Assembly (NCBI GenBank): GCA_937894355.1
Contig: CALCRD010000494.1
Coordinates: forward strand, 1 to 18,818
DNA length: 18,818 nucleotides
Reading direction: 5' to 3'
Source of the DNA: an uncultured Bacillus sp.
GTDB taxonomy: Bacteria; Bacillota; Bacilli; Bacillales; Cytobacillaceae
Position 1 is the stretch's first letter, and each line of letters begins with the position of its first letter. Below are positions 6,487-13,843 of the stretch, piece after piece. Under the pieces are notes generated by a model. It made no database searches. It saw only the letters and a list, made by a program, of their open reading frames with translations, and had not been told where the DNA came from. The position numbers were made by a program, and so were the translations under genes.

Positions 6487-6572
6487 AAAAACACAAAGTG
6501 TATTCTGTAATATTATATTTTTAAAACATAGTGGTACAGTAAAGGTAGTGGGAAAGTGCTTGTTGATTTGAT

Positions 6573-6589
6573 TTAGCAAATTTTGCTAA
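6573..6589. promoter_or_regulatory. 17-bp perfect palindrome in the pdhA leader
   Basis: TTAGCAAA-T-TTTGCTAA is perfectly symmetric. It lies between the upstream promoter candidate and the pdhA start and touches a possible second -10. An operator is the simplest reading; an RNA hairpin with almost no loop is less likely. Confidence 0.35.
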
Positions 6590-6671
6590 TTATCTGTGGC
6601 TTTTTGGGTATCCTAATTTTATATTTTTGTATCTATTTTGATTTATTTAATGAAAGGTAGAGGTGACTCAT

Positions 6672-7784
6672 ATGACTTCATATATGAAGGAGCAATTCGA
6701 TACGAAAAATCAGTTTGGAAAAGTGGAGGAGCTATTCCAAGCTCTCCAAATTATTAATGAAGAGGGCGTAGTAGTAAATGAAGCTGCACTCCCAAATTTA
6801 AGTGACGCCAAATTACAAGAACTAATGAGTAGAATGGTTTATACACGTATTCTAGATCAACGTTCAATTTCTTTAAACCGTCAAGGAAGACTTGGCTTTT
6901 ATGCGCCCACGGCAGGTCAAGAGGCCTCACAATTAGCCTCACAGTTTGCATTAGAAAAAGAAGATTTTATTTTACCGGGTTACCGTGATGTCCCGCAAAT
7001 GATTTGGCACGGATTACCGTTATATCAAGCTTTCTTATTCTCTCGTGGGCATTTTAAAGGAAATCAAGTTCCTGAAGGAGTCAATGTCATTTCACCCCAA
7101 ATCATCATTGGAGCTCAAATCATTCAAGCGACTGGTGTGGCTTTGGGTATGAAGAAAAGAGGGGCGAAATCTGTAGCCATCACATACACGGGTGACGGTG
7201 GTGCATCGCAAGGGGATTTTTACGAAGGGATGAATTTTGCTGGTGCGTTTAAAGCTCCGGTGATATTCATTGTCCAAAATAACCGATTTGCGATTTCTAC
7301 CCCAGTTGAAAAACAATCTGCTGCAAGGACGGTTGCCCAAAAGGCGGTAGCAGCTGGGATATTAGGTATTCAAGTTGATGGAATGGATCCATTAGCTGTC
7401 TACGCCGCGGTCAATTATGCGCGTGAGCGGGCAGTAAATGGTGAGGGTCCAACTTTAATCGAAACCTTAACATATCGTTATGGTCCCCACACGATGGCCG
7501 GTGATGACCCAACTCGTTATCGTACTTCTGACCAAGACACGGAGTGGGAAAAGAAGGATCCATTAGTTCGCTTTAGAAAGTTTTTACAAGCAAAAGGACT
7601 TTGGGATGAACAAAAGGAAAATGAAGTTATTGAAAAAGCGAAGGAAGATATAAAAGTTGCGATAAAAAAAGCTGATGAAACCCCTAAACAAAAAGTTACA
7701 GAATTTATTTCAAATATGTATGAGGTAATGCCAGAACACTTAAAAGAGCAATTTGAGCATTATCAAGGGAAGGAGTTGAAGTAA
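6672..7784 (+). CDS. pdhA: pyruvate dehydrogenase E1 component subunit alpha
   Basis: The protein has 370 residues. With PdhB it forms the thiamine-diphosphate-dependent E1 that decarboxylates pyruvate and acetylates the E2 lipoyl arm. The ThDP signature runs from GDGGASQGDFYEG (Gly174-Asp-Gly) to NNRFAIS (Asn203-Asn204). The phosphorylation-loop region YRYGPHTMAGDDPTRYR is also clear. ATG 6672 is used because AGAGGTG at 6659-6665 lies 6 bases before it; an in-frame GTG at 6663 lies inside that ribosome site, and ATG 6684 is a weaker alternative. The product closely resembles B. subtilis PdhA. The next gene, pdhB, starts 3 bases after the stop. Confidence 0.97.
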   Translation: MTSYMKEQFDTKNQFGKVEELFQALQIINEEGVVVNEAALPNLSDAKLQELMSRMVYTRILDQRSISLNRQGRLGFYAPTAGQEASQLASQFALEKEDFILPGYRDVPQMIWHGLPLYQAFLFSRGHFKGNQVPEGVNVISPQIIIGAQIIQATGVALGMKKRGAKSVAITYTGDGGASQGDFYEGMNFAGAFKAPVIFIVQNNRFAISTPVEKQSAARTVAQKAVAAGILGIQVDGMDPLAVYAAVNYARERAVNGEGPTLIETLTYRYGPHTMAGDDPTRYRTSDQDTEWEKKDPLVRFRKFLQAKGLWDEQKENEVIEKAKEDIKVAIKKADETPKQKVTEFISNMYEVMPEHLKEQFEHYQGKELK

Positions 7785-7787
7785 GTT

Positions 7788-8765
7788 ATGGCTCAAATGA
7801 CAATGATTCAAGCAATAACTGATGCTTTACGCACAGAGCTTCGAAATGACCCGAATGTTTTAATATTTGGAGAAGATGTTGGGGTTAACGGTGGGGTTTT
7901 TCGGGCAACAGAGGGTTTGCAGAAAGAGTTTGGTGAGGAACGTGTATTTGATACACCTCTTGCCGAATCTGCGATTGGTGGATTAGCTCTTGGACTTGGA
8001 TTACAAGGATTCCGTCCTGTACCTGAAATTCAATTTTTTGGATTTATATATGAAGTTATGGATTCTATTTCTGGGCAGATGGCACGTACTCGCTATCGTT
8101 CGGGTGGGCGATATCATTCTCCAGTGACCATTCGGTCTCCTTTTGGTGGTGGTGTTCATACACCTGAGCTTCATGCCGATAGCTTAGAAGGATTATTGGC
8201 ACAACAACCAGGTTTAAAGGTTGTGATTCCTTCTACACCATATGATGCGAAGGGTTTACTCATTTCAGCGATTCGCGATAATGACCCAGTGGTTTTCTTG
8301 GAACACATGAAACTATATCGTTCATTTCGCCAAGAAGTACCAGAAACAGAATATACCATTCCATTAGGTAAGGCTGAGGTAAAGCGTGAAGGAACCGATT
8401 TAACGATTGTGACATATGGAGCAATGGTTCACGAATCTCTAAAGGCAGCAGAGGAATTAGAGAAAGATGGCCATTCAGTCGAGGTCATTGATTTAAGAAC
8501 GATCAGCCCTTTAGATACTGAAACAATTATTGCCTCTGTGGAAAAAACCAATCGAGCAATGGTGGTTCAGGAGGCCCAAAAACAAGCTGGTATCGCTGCG
8601 AGTGTGGTTGCCGAAATAAATGAACGAGCGATATTAAGTTTAGAAGCACCGGTTTTACGAGTAACGGCTCCAGATACTGTTTTTGCTTTCTCGCAAGCAG
8701 AAGCTGTTTGGCTTCCAAACTATAAGGACGTTATTGAAACTGCCAAAAAAGTTTTATTGTTTTAA
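7788..8765 (+). CDS. pdhB: pyruvate dehydrogenase E1 component subunit beta
   Basis: The protein has 325 residues, the normal length. It is the second half of the heterotetrameric E1, completing the ThDP site and contacting E2. Family features in order: GEDVGVNGGVFRATEGL (about 28-44), the Glu-containing FDTPLAESAIGG loop (about 54-65), RSPFGGGVHTPELHADS (about 114-130) and the C-terminal transketolase domain with ITVTYGAM-type strand LTIVTYGAMVHES and VIDLRTISPLD. The ribosome site is GGAG within the last codons of pdhA, with a 3-base gap between genes. The interval to pdhC is unusually filled by a foldback repeat (8773-8957). Confidence 0.97.
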   Translation: MAQMTMIQAITDALRTELRNDPNVLIFGEDVGVNGGVFRATEGLQKEFGEERVFDTPLAESAIGGLALGLGLQGFRPVPEIQFFGFIYEVMDSISGQMARTRYRSGGRYHSPVTIRSPFGGGVHTPELHADSLEGLLAQQPGLKVVIPSTPYDAKGLLISAIRDNDPVVFLEHMKLYRSFRQEVPETEYTIPLGKAEVKREGTDLTIVTYGAMVHESLKAAEELEKDGHSVEVIDLRTISPLDTETIIASVEKTNRAMVVQEAQKQAGIAASVVAEINERAILSLEAPVLRVTAPDTVFAFSQAEAVWLPNYKDVIETAKKVLLF

Positions 8766-8772
8766 TGAATGT

Positions 8773-8957
8773 CAGTTTTCGTAAGGCTCTTTTCTCAAAC
8801 ATTGTTGCTTTTAAAGATGAGAATGAAGAGATTAGACAGTAAAACAGCAAACATTTATGAGAAAAGAGCTTGCAAATTTACTTTCAAGCTACAAAATAGC
8901 TGATATCGGGTTAAAATCGGGTTTAAGATTTTAACAATAAAATTTACGAAAATAGCC
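8773..8957 (-). repeat. ~185-bp foldback repeat, copy B, inside the pdh operon
   Basis: This is the inverted counterpart of 5363-5553. Its inverted repeat GCTCTTTTCTCA (8786-8797) / TGAGAAAAGAGC (8858-8869) extends inward through further similar bases (AACATTGTTGCTTTT against AAAACAGCAAACATT). The small stem GTTAAAATC-N8-GATTTTAAC is at 8910-8935. It starts 7 bases after the pdhB stop and, with the following 77 bases, fills the pdhB-pdhC gap. Transcribed as part of the operon mRNA it could form a large hairpin that affects readthrough, processing or stability between the E1 and E2-E3 cistrons. Confidence 0.85.
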
Positions 8958-9034
8958 TTTCGTAAAGATTTTTATTGCTAATGGAGCAAGCTTTGTGGAA
9001 AAATTTTTCTTGTAACTTTAGGAGGGTGAATTGA

Positions 9035-10363
9035 GTGGCATTTCAATTTAGATTGCCAGACATCGGTGAAGGGATTCATGAAGGAGAAATTTTGAAATGG
9101 TTCGTGAAATCGGGTGATAAAGTCGATGAGGACGATGTGTTGTGTGAGGTTCAAAACGATAAAGCTGTAGTAGAAATTCCTTCCCCTGTTGCCGGCACTG
9201 TCGAAGAAGTTTTAGTGGAAGAGGGAACGGTTGCAACGGTAGGACAAATTTTAATAACATTTGATGCTCCTGGATATGAAGATTTGAAATTCAAAGGGGA
9301 AGAAGAAAATGAATCACCGCAACCCGTCAAAGATCAAGCTCCACCCAAACTTGAAGTGGAATCTTCATCAGAATCAGTTCAGGTAGATACAACGTCGCAA
9401 CAGGAGGAAGTAGATCCGAATCGCCGCGTGATTGCGATGCCTTCAGTGAGAAAATATGCTCGTGACAAGGGAACTGAAATTCACAAAGTGATGGGTACAG
9501 GTAAGAATGGTCGTGTACTAAAAGCGGATATCGATACTTTCTTAGCTGGCGGCACCCCTTCATCAGTTGCTACAAAAGAAGTTGTATTAGACACTACGGC
9601 ATCTGTCGTTCATTCGAATCAACAAATTGAAGCACCAAGCCCAATAGTGCCACAAGGCCAATACCCTGAAACACGGGAGAAAATGAGCGGAATTAGGAAA
9701 GCTATTGCCAGTGCAATGGTTAACTCAAAGCATACTGCTCCACATGTTACATTGATGGATGAAATCGATGTAACAAAGTTGGTTCTTAATCGGAAGAAGT
9801 TCAAGGAAGTTGCTCTGGAAAAGGGAATTAAGCTGACTTATCTGCCATATGTAGTTAAAGCCTTAACAAGTGCACTTAAAGGCTTCCCAGCTTTAAACAC
9901 ATCTCTTGATGATGCTTCCGGGGAAATCATTCATAAACATTATTATAATATCGGGATTGCCACCGACACAGACAAAGGTTTATTGGTACCTGTTGTCAAG
10001 GAAACAGATCGTAAGTCTATCTTCCAAATCTCAAGCGAAATAAATGGATTGGCATTGAAGGCAAGGGATGGAAAGTTAGCTCCTGACGAAATGAAAGGGG
10101 CGACATGCACGATTACAAATATTGGTTCTGCTGGTGGCCAATGGTTTACACCGGTCATCAACCATCCCGAAGTAGCGATATTAGGTATTGGGCGAATATC
10201 GGAGAAACCAATAGTCAGAGATGGGGAAATTGTCGCTGCCCCAGTTATGGCGTTGTCGCTTAGTTTTGATCACAGAATAATCGATGGTGCAACAGCACAA
10301 TATGCATTAAATCACATAAAACGGATGTTAAATGATCCTGAATTATTGTTAATGGAGGGCTAA
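9035..10363 (+). CDS. pdhC: dihydrolipoamide acetyltransferase, E2 of pyruvate dehydrogenase
   Basis: The protein has 442 residues. It forms the core of the complex and moves acetyl groups from its lipoyl arm to CoA. One lipoyl domain spans about residues 1-80, with the lipoylated Lys43 in VQNDKAVVEIP. An acidic Gln/Ser/Pro linker follows. The peripheral subunit-binding domain (about 132-172: RVIAMPSVRKYARDKG... GTGKNGRVLKADID) docks E1 and E3. A second linker leads to the catalytic domain (about 215-442) with the active motif DHRIIDG (His413, Asp417). The start is GTG 9035 with AGGAGGGTGA 5 bases upstream, stronger than the pdhB site, which may compensate for the intervening repeat. The pdhD start is 2 bases past the stop. 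Confidence 0.97.
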   Translation: MAFQFRLPDIGEGIHEGEILKWFVKSGDKVDEDDVLCEVQNDKAVVEIPSPVAGTVEEVLVEEGTVATVGQILITFDAPGYEDLKFKGEEENESPQPVKDQAPPKLEVESSSESVQVDTTSQQEEVDPNRRVIAMPSVRKYARDKGTEIHKVMGTGKNGRVLKADIDTFLAGGTPSSVATKEVVLDTTASVVHSNQQIEAPSPIVPQGQYPETREKMSGIRKAIASAMVNSKHTAPHVTLMDEIDVTKLVLNRKKFKEVALEKGIKLTYLPYVVKALTSALKGFPALNTSLDDASGEIIHKHYYNIGIATDTDKGLLVPVVKETDRKSIFQISSEINGLALKARDGKLAPDEMKGATCTITNIGSAGGQWFTPVINHPEVAILGIGRISEKPIVRDGEIVAAPVMALSLSFDHRIIDGATAQYALNHIKRMLNDPELLLMEG

Positions 10364-10365
10364 AA

Positions 10366-11775
10366 ATGGTTGTAGGTGATTTCCCAATCGAAACAGATAC
10401 GATTGTCATCGGTGCTGGACCAGGTGGATATGTAGCGGCCATTCGCGCGGCACAACTAGGTCAAAAAGTGACTATAGTCGAAAAAGGGGCAGTGGGCGGC
10501 GTTTGTTTAAACGTAGGCTGTATCCCTTCTAAAGCTTTAATTTCTGCAGGGCATAAATACGAAATAGCAAAACATTCAGATTCAATAGGTATTACTGCCG
10601 AAAATGTTAAGATTGACTTCAACAAAGTTCAGCAATGGAAAGCAAGTGTGGTAAATAAACTAACAAGTGGAGTAGAGGGATTGTTAAATGGAAATAAGGT
10701 GGACATCGTTCGCGGTGAAGCCTATTTTGTTGATGCGAACAATCTTCGGGTAATGAACGAAAATTCTGCTCAAACTTATACTTTTAAAAATGCGATTATT
10801 GCAACTGGATCACGTCCAATTGAACTTCCAGCTTTTAAGTATTCAAATCGGGTTCTAGATTCTACTGGAGCGTTAGCTATTCCAGAAATTCCTCAGAAAA
10901 TGGTAGTCATCGGTGGGGGGTATATTGGAACGGAACTTGGTGGTGCCTATGCGAATTTCGGAACACAAGTCACAATCTTAGAAGGTTTAGATGATATTCT
11001 TAATGGCTTTGAGAAACAAATGACTTCGATTGTCAAAAAGAACTTAAAGAAAAAGGGAACTGAAATCATTACTAAGGCATTAGCGAAAGGTGTGGAAGAA
11101 ACCGAAAATAGTGTCACAGTTAAATTTGAAACTAAAGGTGAAGAAAAAACAATTGTAGCGGATTATTGCTTAGTTATGGTAGGGCGTCGACCAAATACCG
11201 ATGAATTAGGATTAGATCAAGTTGGTATTGAAATGTCGGAAAAAGGTATTATTAAGATTGATAAGCAATGCCGCACAAATATAGGAAATATTTATGCGAT
11301 TGGAGACATTGTAGCAGGTCCGCAACTCGCCCATAAAGCATCATATGAAGGGAAAATTGCAGCTGAGGCAATTGCTGGGCATACCTCTGAAATAGATTAT
11401 CTAGGCATTCCAGCAGTCGTTTTTTCAGATCCAGAACTTGCCTCAGTGGGATATACTGAACAGCAAGCAAAAGAAGAAGGGATTGCTGTAGCCATTGGTA
11501 AATTCCCATTTGCTGCAAATGGACGTGCATTAGCTCTTGATAGCACTGACGGTTTTGTAAAGCTAGTTACCCGGAAGGATGATGGCCTGGTAATTGGTGC
11601 CCAAATTGCAGGTACAAATGCTTCTGATATGATTGCTGAATTAGGATTAGCAATTGAAGCGGGGATGACTGCAGAAGATTTGGCAATGACCATTCACGCT
11701 CATCCGACTCTGGGAGAAATTACTATGGAAGCTGCAGAAGTAGCCTTAGGTCACCCGATTCATATTATCAAGTAA
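10366..11775 (+). CDS. pdhD: dihydrolipoamide dehydrogenase, E3
   Basis: The protein has 469 residues. It is the FAD- and NAD-dependent oxidoreductase that reoxidises dihydrolipoamide in pyruvate dehydrogenase and, in Bacillus, usually 2-oxoglutarate dehydrogenase as well. The FAD-binding motif is VIGAGPGGYVAA (14-25), the redox disulfide CLNVGC (Cys47, Cys52), the NAD-binding motif VVIGGGYIGTELG (about 180-192), the second FAD contact IYAIGDIVAG (about 308-317), and the C-terminal catalytic His446-Glu451 in HPTLGE. The ribosome site GGAGG lies in the end of pdhC, 8 bases before the ATG. It is the last gene of the operon. Confidence 0.97.
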   Translation: MVVGDFPIETDTIVIGAGPGGYVAAIRAAQLGQKVTIVEKGAVGGVCLNVGCIPSKALISAGHKYEIAKHSDSIGITAENVKIDFNKVQQWKASVVNKLTSGVEGLLNGNKVDIVRGEAYFVDANNLRVMNENSAQTYTFKNAIIATGSRPIELPAFKYSNRVLDSTGALAIPEIPQKMVVIGGGYIGTELGGAYANFGTQVTILEGLDDILNGFEKQMTSIVKKNLKKKGTEIITKALAKGVEETENSVTVKFETKGEEKTIVADYCLVMVGRRPNTDELGLDQVGIEMSEKGIIKIDKQCRTNIGNIYAIGDIVAGPQLAHKASYEGKIAAEAIAGHTSEIDYLGIPAVVFSDPELASVGYTEQQAKEEGIAVAIGKFPFAANGRALALDSTDGFVKLVTRKDDGLVIGAQIAGTNASDMIAELGLAIEAGMTAEDLAMTIHAHPTLGEITMEAAEVALGHPIHIIK

Positions 11776-11804
11776 GGGACAGTTTCCGAAGTATTAGAAA
11801 AATG

Positions 11805-11856
11805 AAAAAGAGGCTTGGCCCTGTTAATTTTACAGGGTTAACCTCTTTTTTGTTTT
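11805..11856. terminator. pdh operon terminator, probably bidirectional
   Basis: AAAAAGAGG (11805-11813) pairs with CCTCTTTTT (11842-11850), and CCCTGT (11819-11824) with ACAGGG (11832-11837), giving a two-part hairpin with an internal loop and a T-run. The minus strand also ends in CCTCTTTTTCATTTTTC, so it can serve the converging small lipoprotein gene. Confidence 0.85.
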
Positions 11857-11916
11857 AGCTTTTTAGTAAAAACTCACTATGGAATCCCGTTTGTTTTCGT
11901 TCAGTTACTCGGCCTT

Positions 11917-12300
11917 TTACTTTGGGGGCTTTAGGGATAGAACCTCTGTAATAGGTTTAATAATTTCCTCTTTGGTAACATTCCCGATAATTTTTACGGC
12001 TACTTCATTATTATTAATAACTAATAAAGCAGGGCAAGATTCTACATGGTAGGCTTTATAATACGGCTTTGCTTCGGTAGACGATAGTATGAGCATATTT
12101 TTAAAATCGTCAGGGAATTTTAATTTCAATTCAATTAAAGCATCATAATAAGATGCTTCCCCAGTATAATCTGACTCATTCGAAAAAAATATAATTTGCT
12201 TAACACCATTTTTTAATGTGAGTTCTTCTCGATTAAATTGATTGCATGAACTGGTTATTAAAATAAGCGAAGAGAATAATAATAACTGCAAACCTCTCAT
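11917..12300 (-). CDS. slp: small lipoprotein with thioredoxin-like character (Slp-like)
   Basis: The protein has 127 residues. MRGLQLLLFSSLILITSSC is a lipoprotein signal with Cys19 after TSS. The rest alternates strands and helices in a thioredoxin-like order: KQIIFFSNESDY, a helix, MLILSS, then VESCPALLVINNNEVAVKIIG with a Pro after a Cys, and a final helix. The Cys-Pro is where thioredoxin folds carry their cis-Pro, but no CxxC is present, so redox activity is not indicated. Position after pdhD and length match the B. subtilis small peptidoglycan-associated lipoprotein Slp, though here the gene points toward pdhD. ATG 12300 is preferred over the upstream TTG 12342: AGGTGAG lies 10 bases upstream and the signal peptide then starts cleanly. 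The symbol is tentative. Confidence 0.6.
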   Translation of the reverse strand: MRGLQLLLFSSLILITSSCNQFNREELTLKNGVKQIIFFSNESDYTGEASYYDALIELKLKFPDDFKNMLILSSTEAKPYYKAYHVESCPALLVINNNEVAVKIIGNVTKEEIIKPITEVLSLKPPK

Positions 12301-12537
12301 TATGTTATGCTCGCTCACCTTTCCGAAAGTAACATAAGCCAATGGCTTTGGAAAAAAATGTAACTAAATAGATTATTCAGATGCTCTTTTACTGTTAATT
12401 ACTATAGTCATTTTATCATAGACAATTTTAAAAAAATTGCTTGTCATTCAAATGTTACATAAATGAAAAATATCCTATACATTTTCAACATATAATAAAG
12501 CACTAGTAAATAATAACGGTAGATATGGTGATGAGAG

Positions 12538-12783
12538 ATGAGGGAATATACGGTTATTCTAATACAATTAATCATATGGAGTGGCTTCTCATTTATTGAA
12601 TGGCTTTCACAGCATGATACGCAATTTTATAATGCGCTAATGTTTCTGGTATTTATTTATATTGCCTTTGTGACAGGGAATTTCATCATGCAATCAACTA
12701 GAAAAACAGTAATCATTACTTTATATAGTTTAATATTGTACGTCTCGATACATTTTTCCTTATCATGGCTAGGTTCTAGGTGA
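12538..12783 (+). CDS. small three-helix membrane protein
   Basis: The protein has 81 residues with three hydrophobic segments at about 5-23 (TVILIQLIIWSGFSFIEWL), 31-50 and 56-76. Charged residues between them (QSTRK near 51-55) suggest a cytoplasmic turn. The ribosome site is weak (GGTGATGAG). A good -10 TATAAT lies at 12491-12496, without a convincing -35. I do not recognise the family. Codon use and composition look like a genuine Bacillus membrane protein, but a small membrane protein is easy to mimic by chance in AT-rich DNA. No partner gene is evident; neighbours on both sides are on the opposite strand. Confidence 0.6.
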   Translation: MREYTVILIQLIIWSGFSFIEWLSQHDTQFYNALMFLVFIYIAFVTGNFIMQSTRKTVIITLYSLILYVSIHFSLSWLGSR

Positions 12784-12802
12784 TGAAAAACAATGTAAAA
12801 AA

Positions 12803-12824
12803 GCGGCCGTAAATATTCGGCCGC
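12803..12824 (-). terminator. terminator of the DUF1885 gene
   Basis: GCGGCCG (12803-12809) and CGGCCGC (12818-12824) form a 7-bp GC stem with an 8-base loop. On the minus strand a TTTTTT run follows. It could also stop the membrane-protein transcript from the plus side, but that side has no T-run. Confidence 0.8.
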
Positions 12825-12881
12825 CCATTACAAGTTATGGTTCACTTAGGGACAGTAAAACCCCTAATGATAATGTTATAC

Positions 12882-13316
12882 TTATTTTCTTGGATAAAAA
12901 TACATAATTCTTCCATTAAAAAGGTGCAATTCACCTTTTAGCTTTTTGGCTAGAAACTTGCAAAATTCATTTGCTTTCCCTTTATCACCAGCGGTCGAAC
13001 GTTCAGGAAGAGTTATTTGAATATAAACTTGCTCTGTTTCCGTTCCATCTTCTGCAGCGATAACCTCTTGGTCAATTCCAACTAGGATCGTATAGTAACC
13101 TTCTTTAGATGACGATAAATAAAACCATTTTCCTTTACCATCGTTGGTCTCTTTTACGATATACGGGAATGCTGAGTTTATGTAATCCCAATGTATTTGT
13201 TCCCCGGCTTTTGTAATGATTTCTTTGTAATAATGAAAATAGTCCTTAACTTCATCAGTGGTTATACTTTGCTTCAATGAAGCAGGTACAAGCTTAATGT
13301 AAGCATTTTCTGCCAT
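12882..13316 (-). CDS. DUF1885 family protein
   Basis: The protein has 144 residues, cytoplasmic with no signal peptide. It starts MAENAYIKLVPASLKQSITT, with a central IHWDYINSAFPY and a C-terminal GDKGKANEFCKFLAKKLKGELHLFNGRIMYFYP. These segments match my memory of the DUF1885 family of Bacillaceae, for which a structure exists but no function. The ribosome site GGGGGA lies 6 bases before ATG. A minus-strand -10 TATAAT is at 13364-13369 with a poor -35. It is divergent from the DUF3055 gene and has its own terminator. Confidence 0.8.
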   Translation of the reverse strand: MAENAYIKLVPASLKQSITTDEVKDYFHYYKEIITKAGEQIHWDYINSAFPYIVKETNDGKGKWFYLSSSKEGYYTILVGIDQEVIAAEDGTETEQVYIQITLPERSTAGDKGKANEFCKFLAKKLKGELHLFNGRIMYFYPRK

Positions 13317-13432
13317 GTTTAATCCCCCAATTATTCACAATTGTAAATGTTTATCCCGTGACTATTATAACATTGAATATAGGTTTTCTAGAAGAAGTTG
13401 TATCTTTGTTTCAATTATCAGAAAATTCAGTA

Positions 13433-13461
13433 TTGTGTTTCAGTTATCTTTAGGCTATAAT
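13433..13461 (+). promoter_or_regulatory. sigma-A promoter of the DUF3055 gene
   Basis: TTGTGT (13433-13438), a 17-base spacer and a perfect TATAAT (13456-13461), 39 bases before the start codon. Confidence 0.75.
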
Positions 13462-13500
13462 TAACCTATAAATGTAATTAATTTAAAAAGGAGGTAATTC

Positions 13501-13800
13501 ATGGAAATCTTCGGAAAATTATACGATGAAAGCGAAAAGGTTAAGGTAAGATTTGTAGGATTTACTACTGAATCCACCCGCTATGACTTCGGAATAATCT
13601 ACACTAATATGTTTTTCGGAAAGCCCCTCGTTGTCTGCATGCAAACAGGCCGCTCTGCACTCCTCGATCCTAAAGATCTTGAAGAAAGTGAATATCTAAA
13701 AACAGCCTTTAAAATTAATGATGAACAACAAGCACTTGATTTGATGGAATTTTTTAGGGGTGCATTACCTGGGGTACCATTTGAGCCTCAATACGAATAA
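13501..13800 (+). CDS. DUF3055 family protein
   Basis: The protein has 99 residues, soluble. It begins MEIFGKLYDESEKVKVRFVG, with hallmark segments TRYDFGIIYTNMFFGKPLVVCMQTGRS and a C-terminal PFEPQYE. These match the DUF3055 family of small conserved Bacillus proteins of unknown function. AAAGGAGGT lies 6 bases before the ATG, an almost perfect ribosome site, so expression may be high. It is monocistronic between a clear promoter and terminator. Confidence 0.87.
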   Translation: MEIFGKLYDESEKVKVRFVGFTTESTRYDFGIIYTNMFFGKPLVVCMQTGRSALLDPKDLEESEYLKTAFKINDEQQALDLMEFFRGALPGVPFEPQYE

Positions 13801-13812
13801 AAATGTTAAAAG

Positions 13813-13838
13813 TCAGACCTTTAAAGGTCTGATTTTTT
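13813..13838 (+). terminator. terminator of the DUF3055 gene
   Basis: TCAGACCTTTAAAGGTCTGA (13813-13832) is a perfect 20-base palindrome followed by TTTTTT. The RNA hairpin will have a loop of a few central bases. Confidence 0.85.
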
Positions 13839-13843
13839 GTTTT

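Noticed and set aside
7092..7340. 82-residue antisense frame inside pdhA
   Set aside because: Shadow of the ThDP-binding region of pdhA; no initiation signals.
11397..11693. 98-residue frame antisense to pdhD
   Set aside because: It lies wholly inside the well-supported pdhD coding sequence, with no ribosome site; composition fits a codon-shadow.
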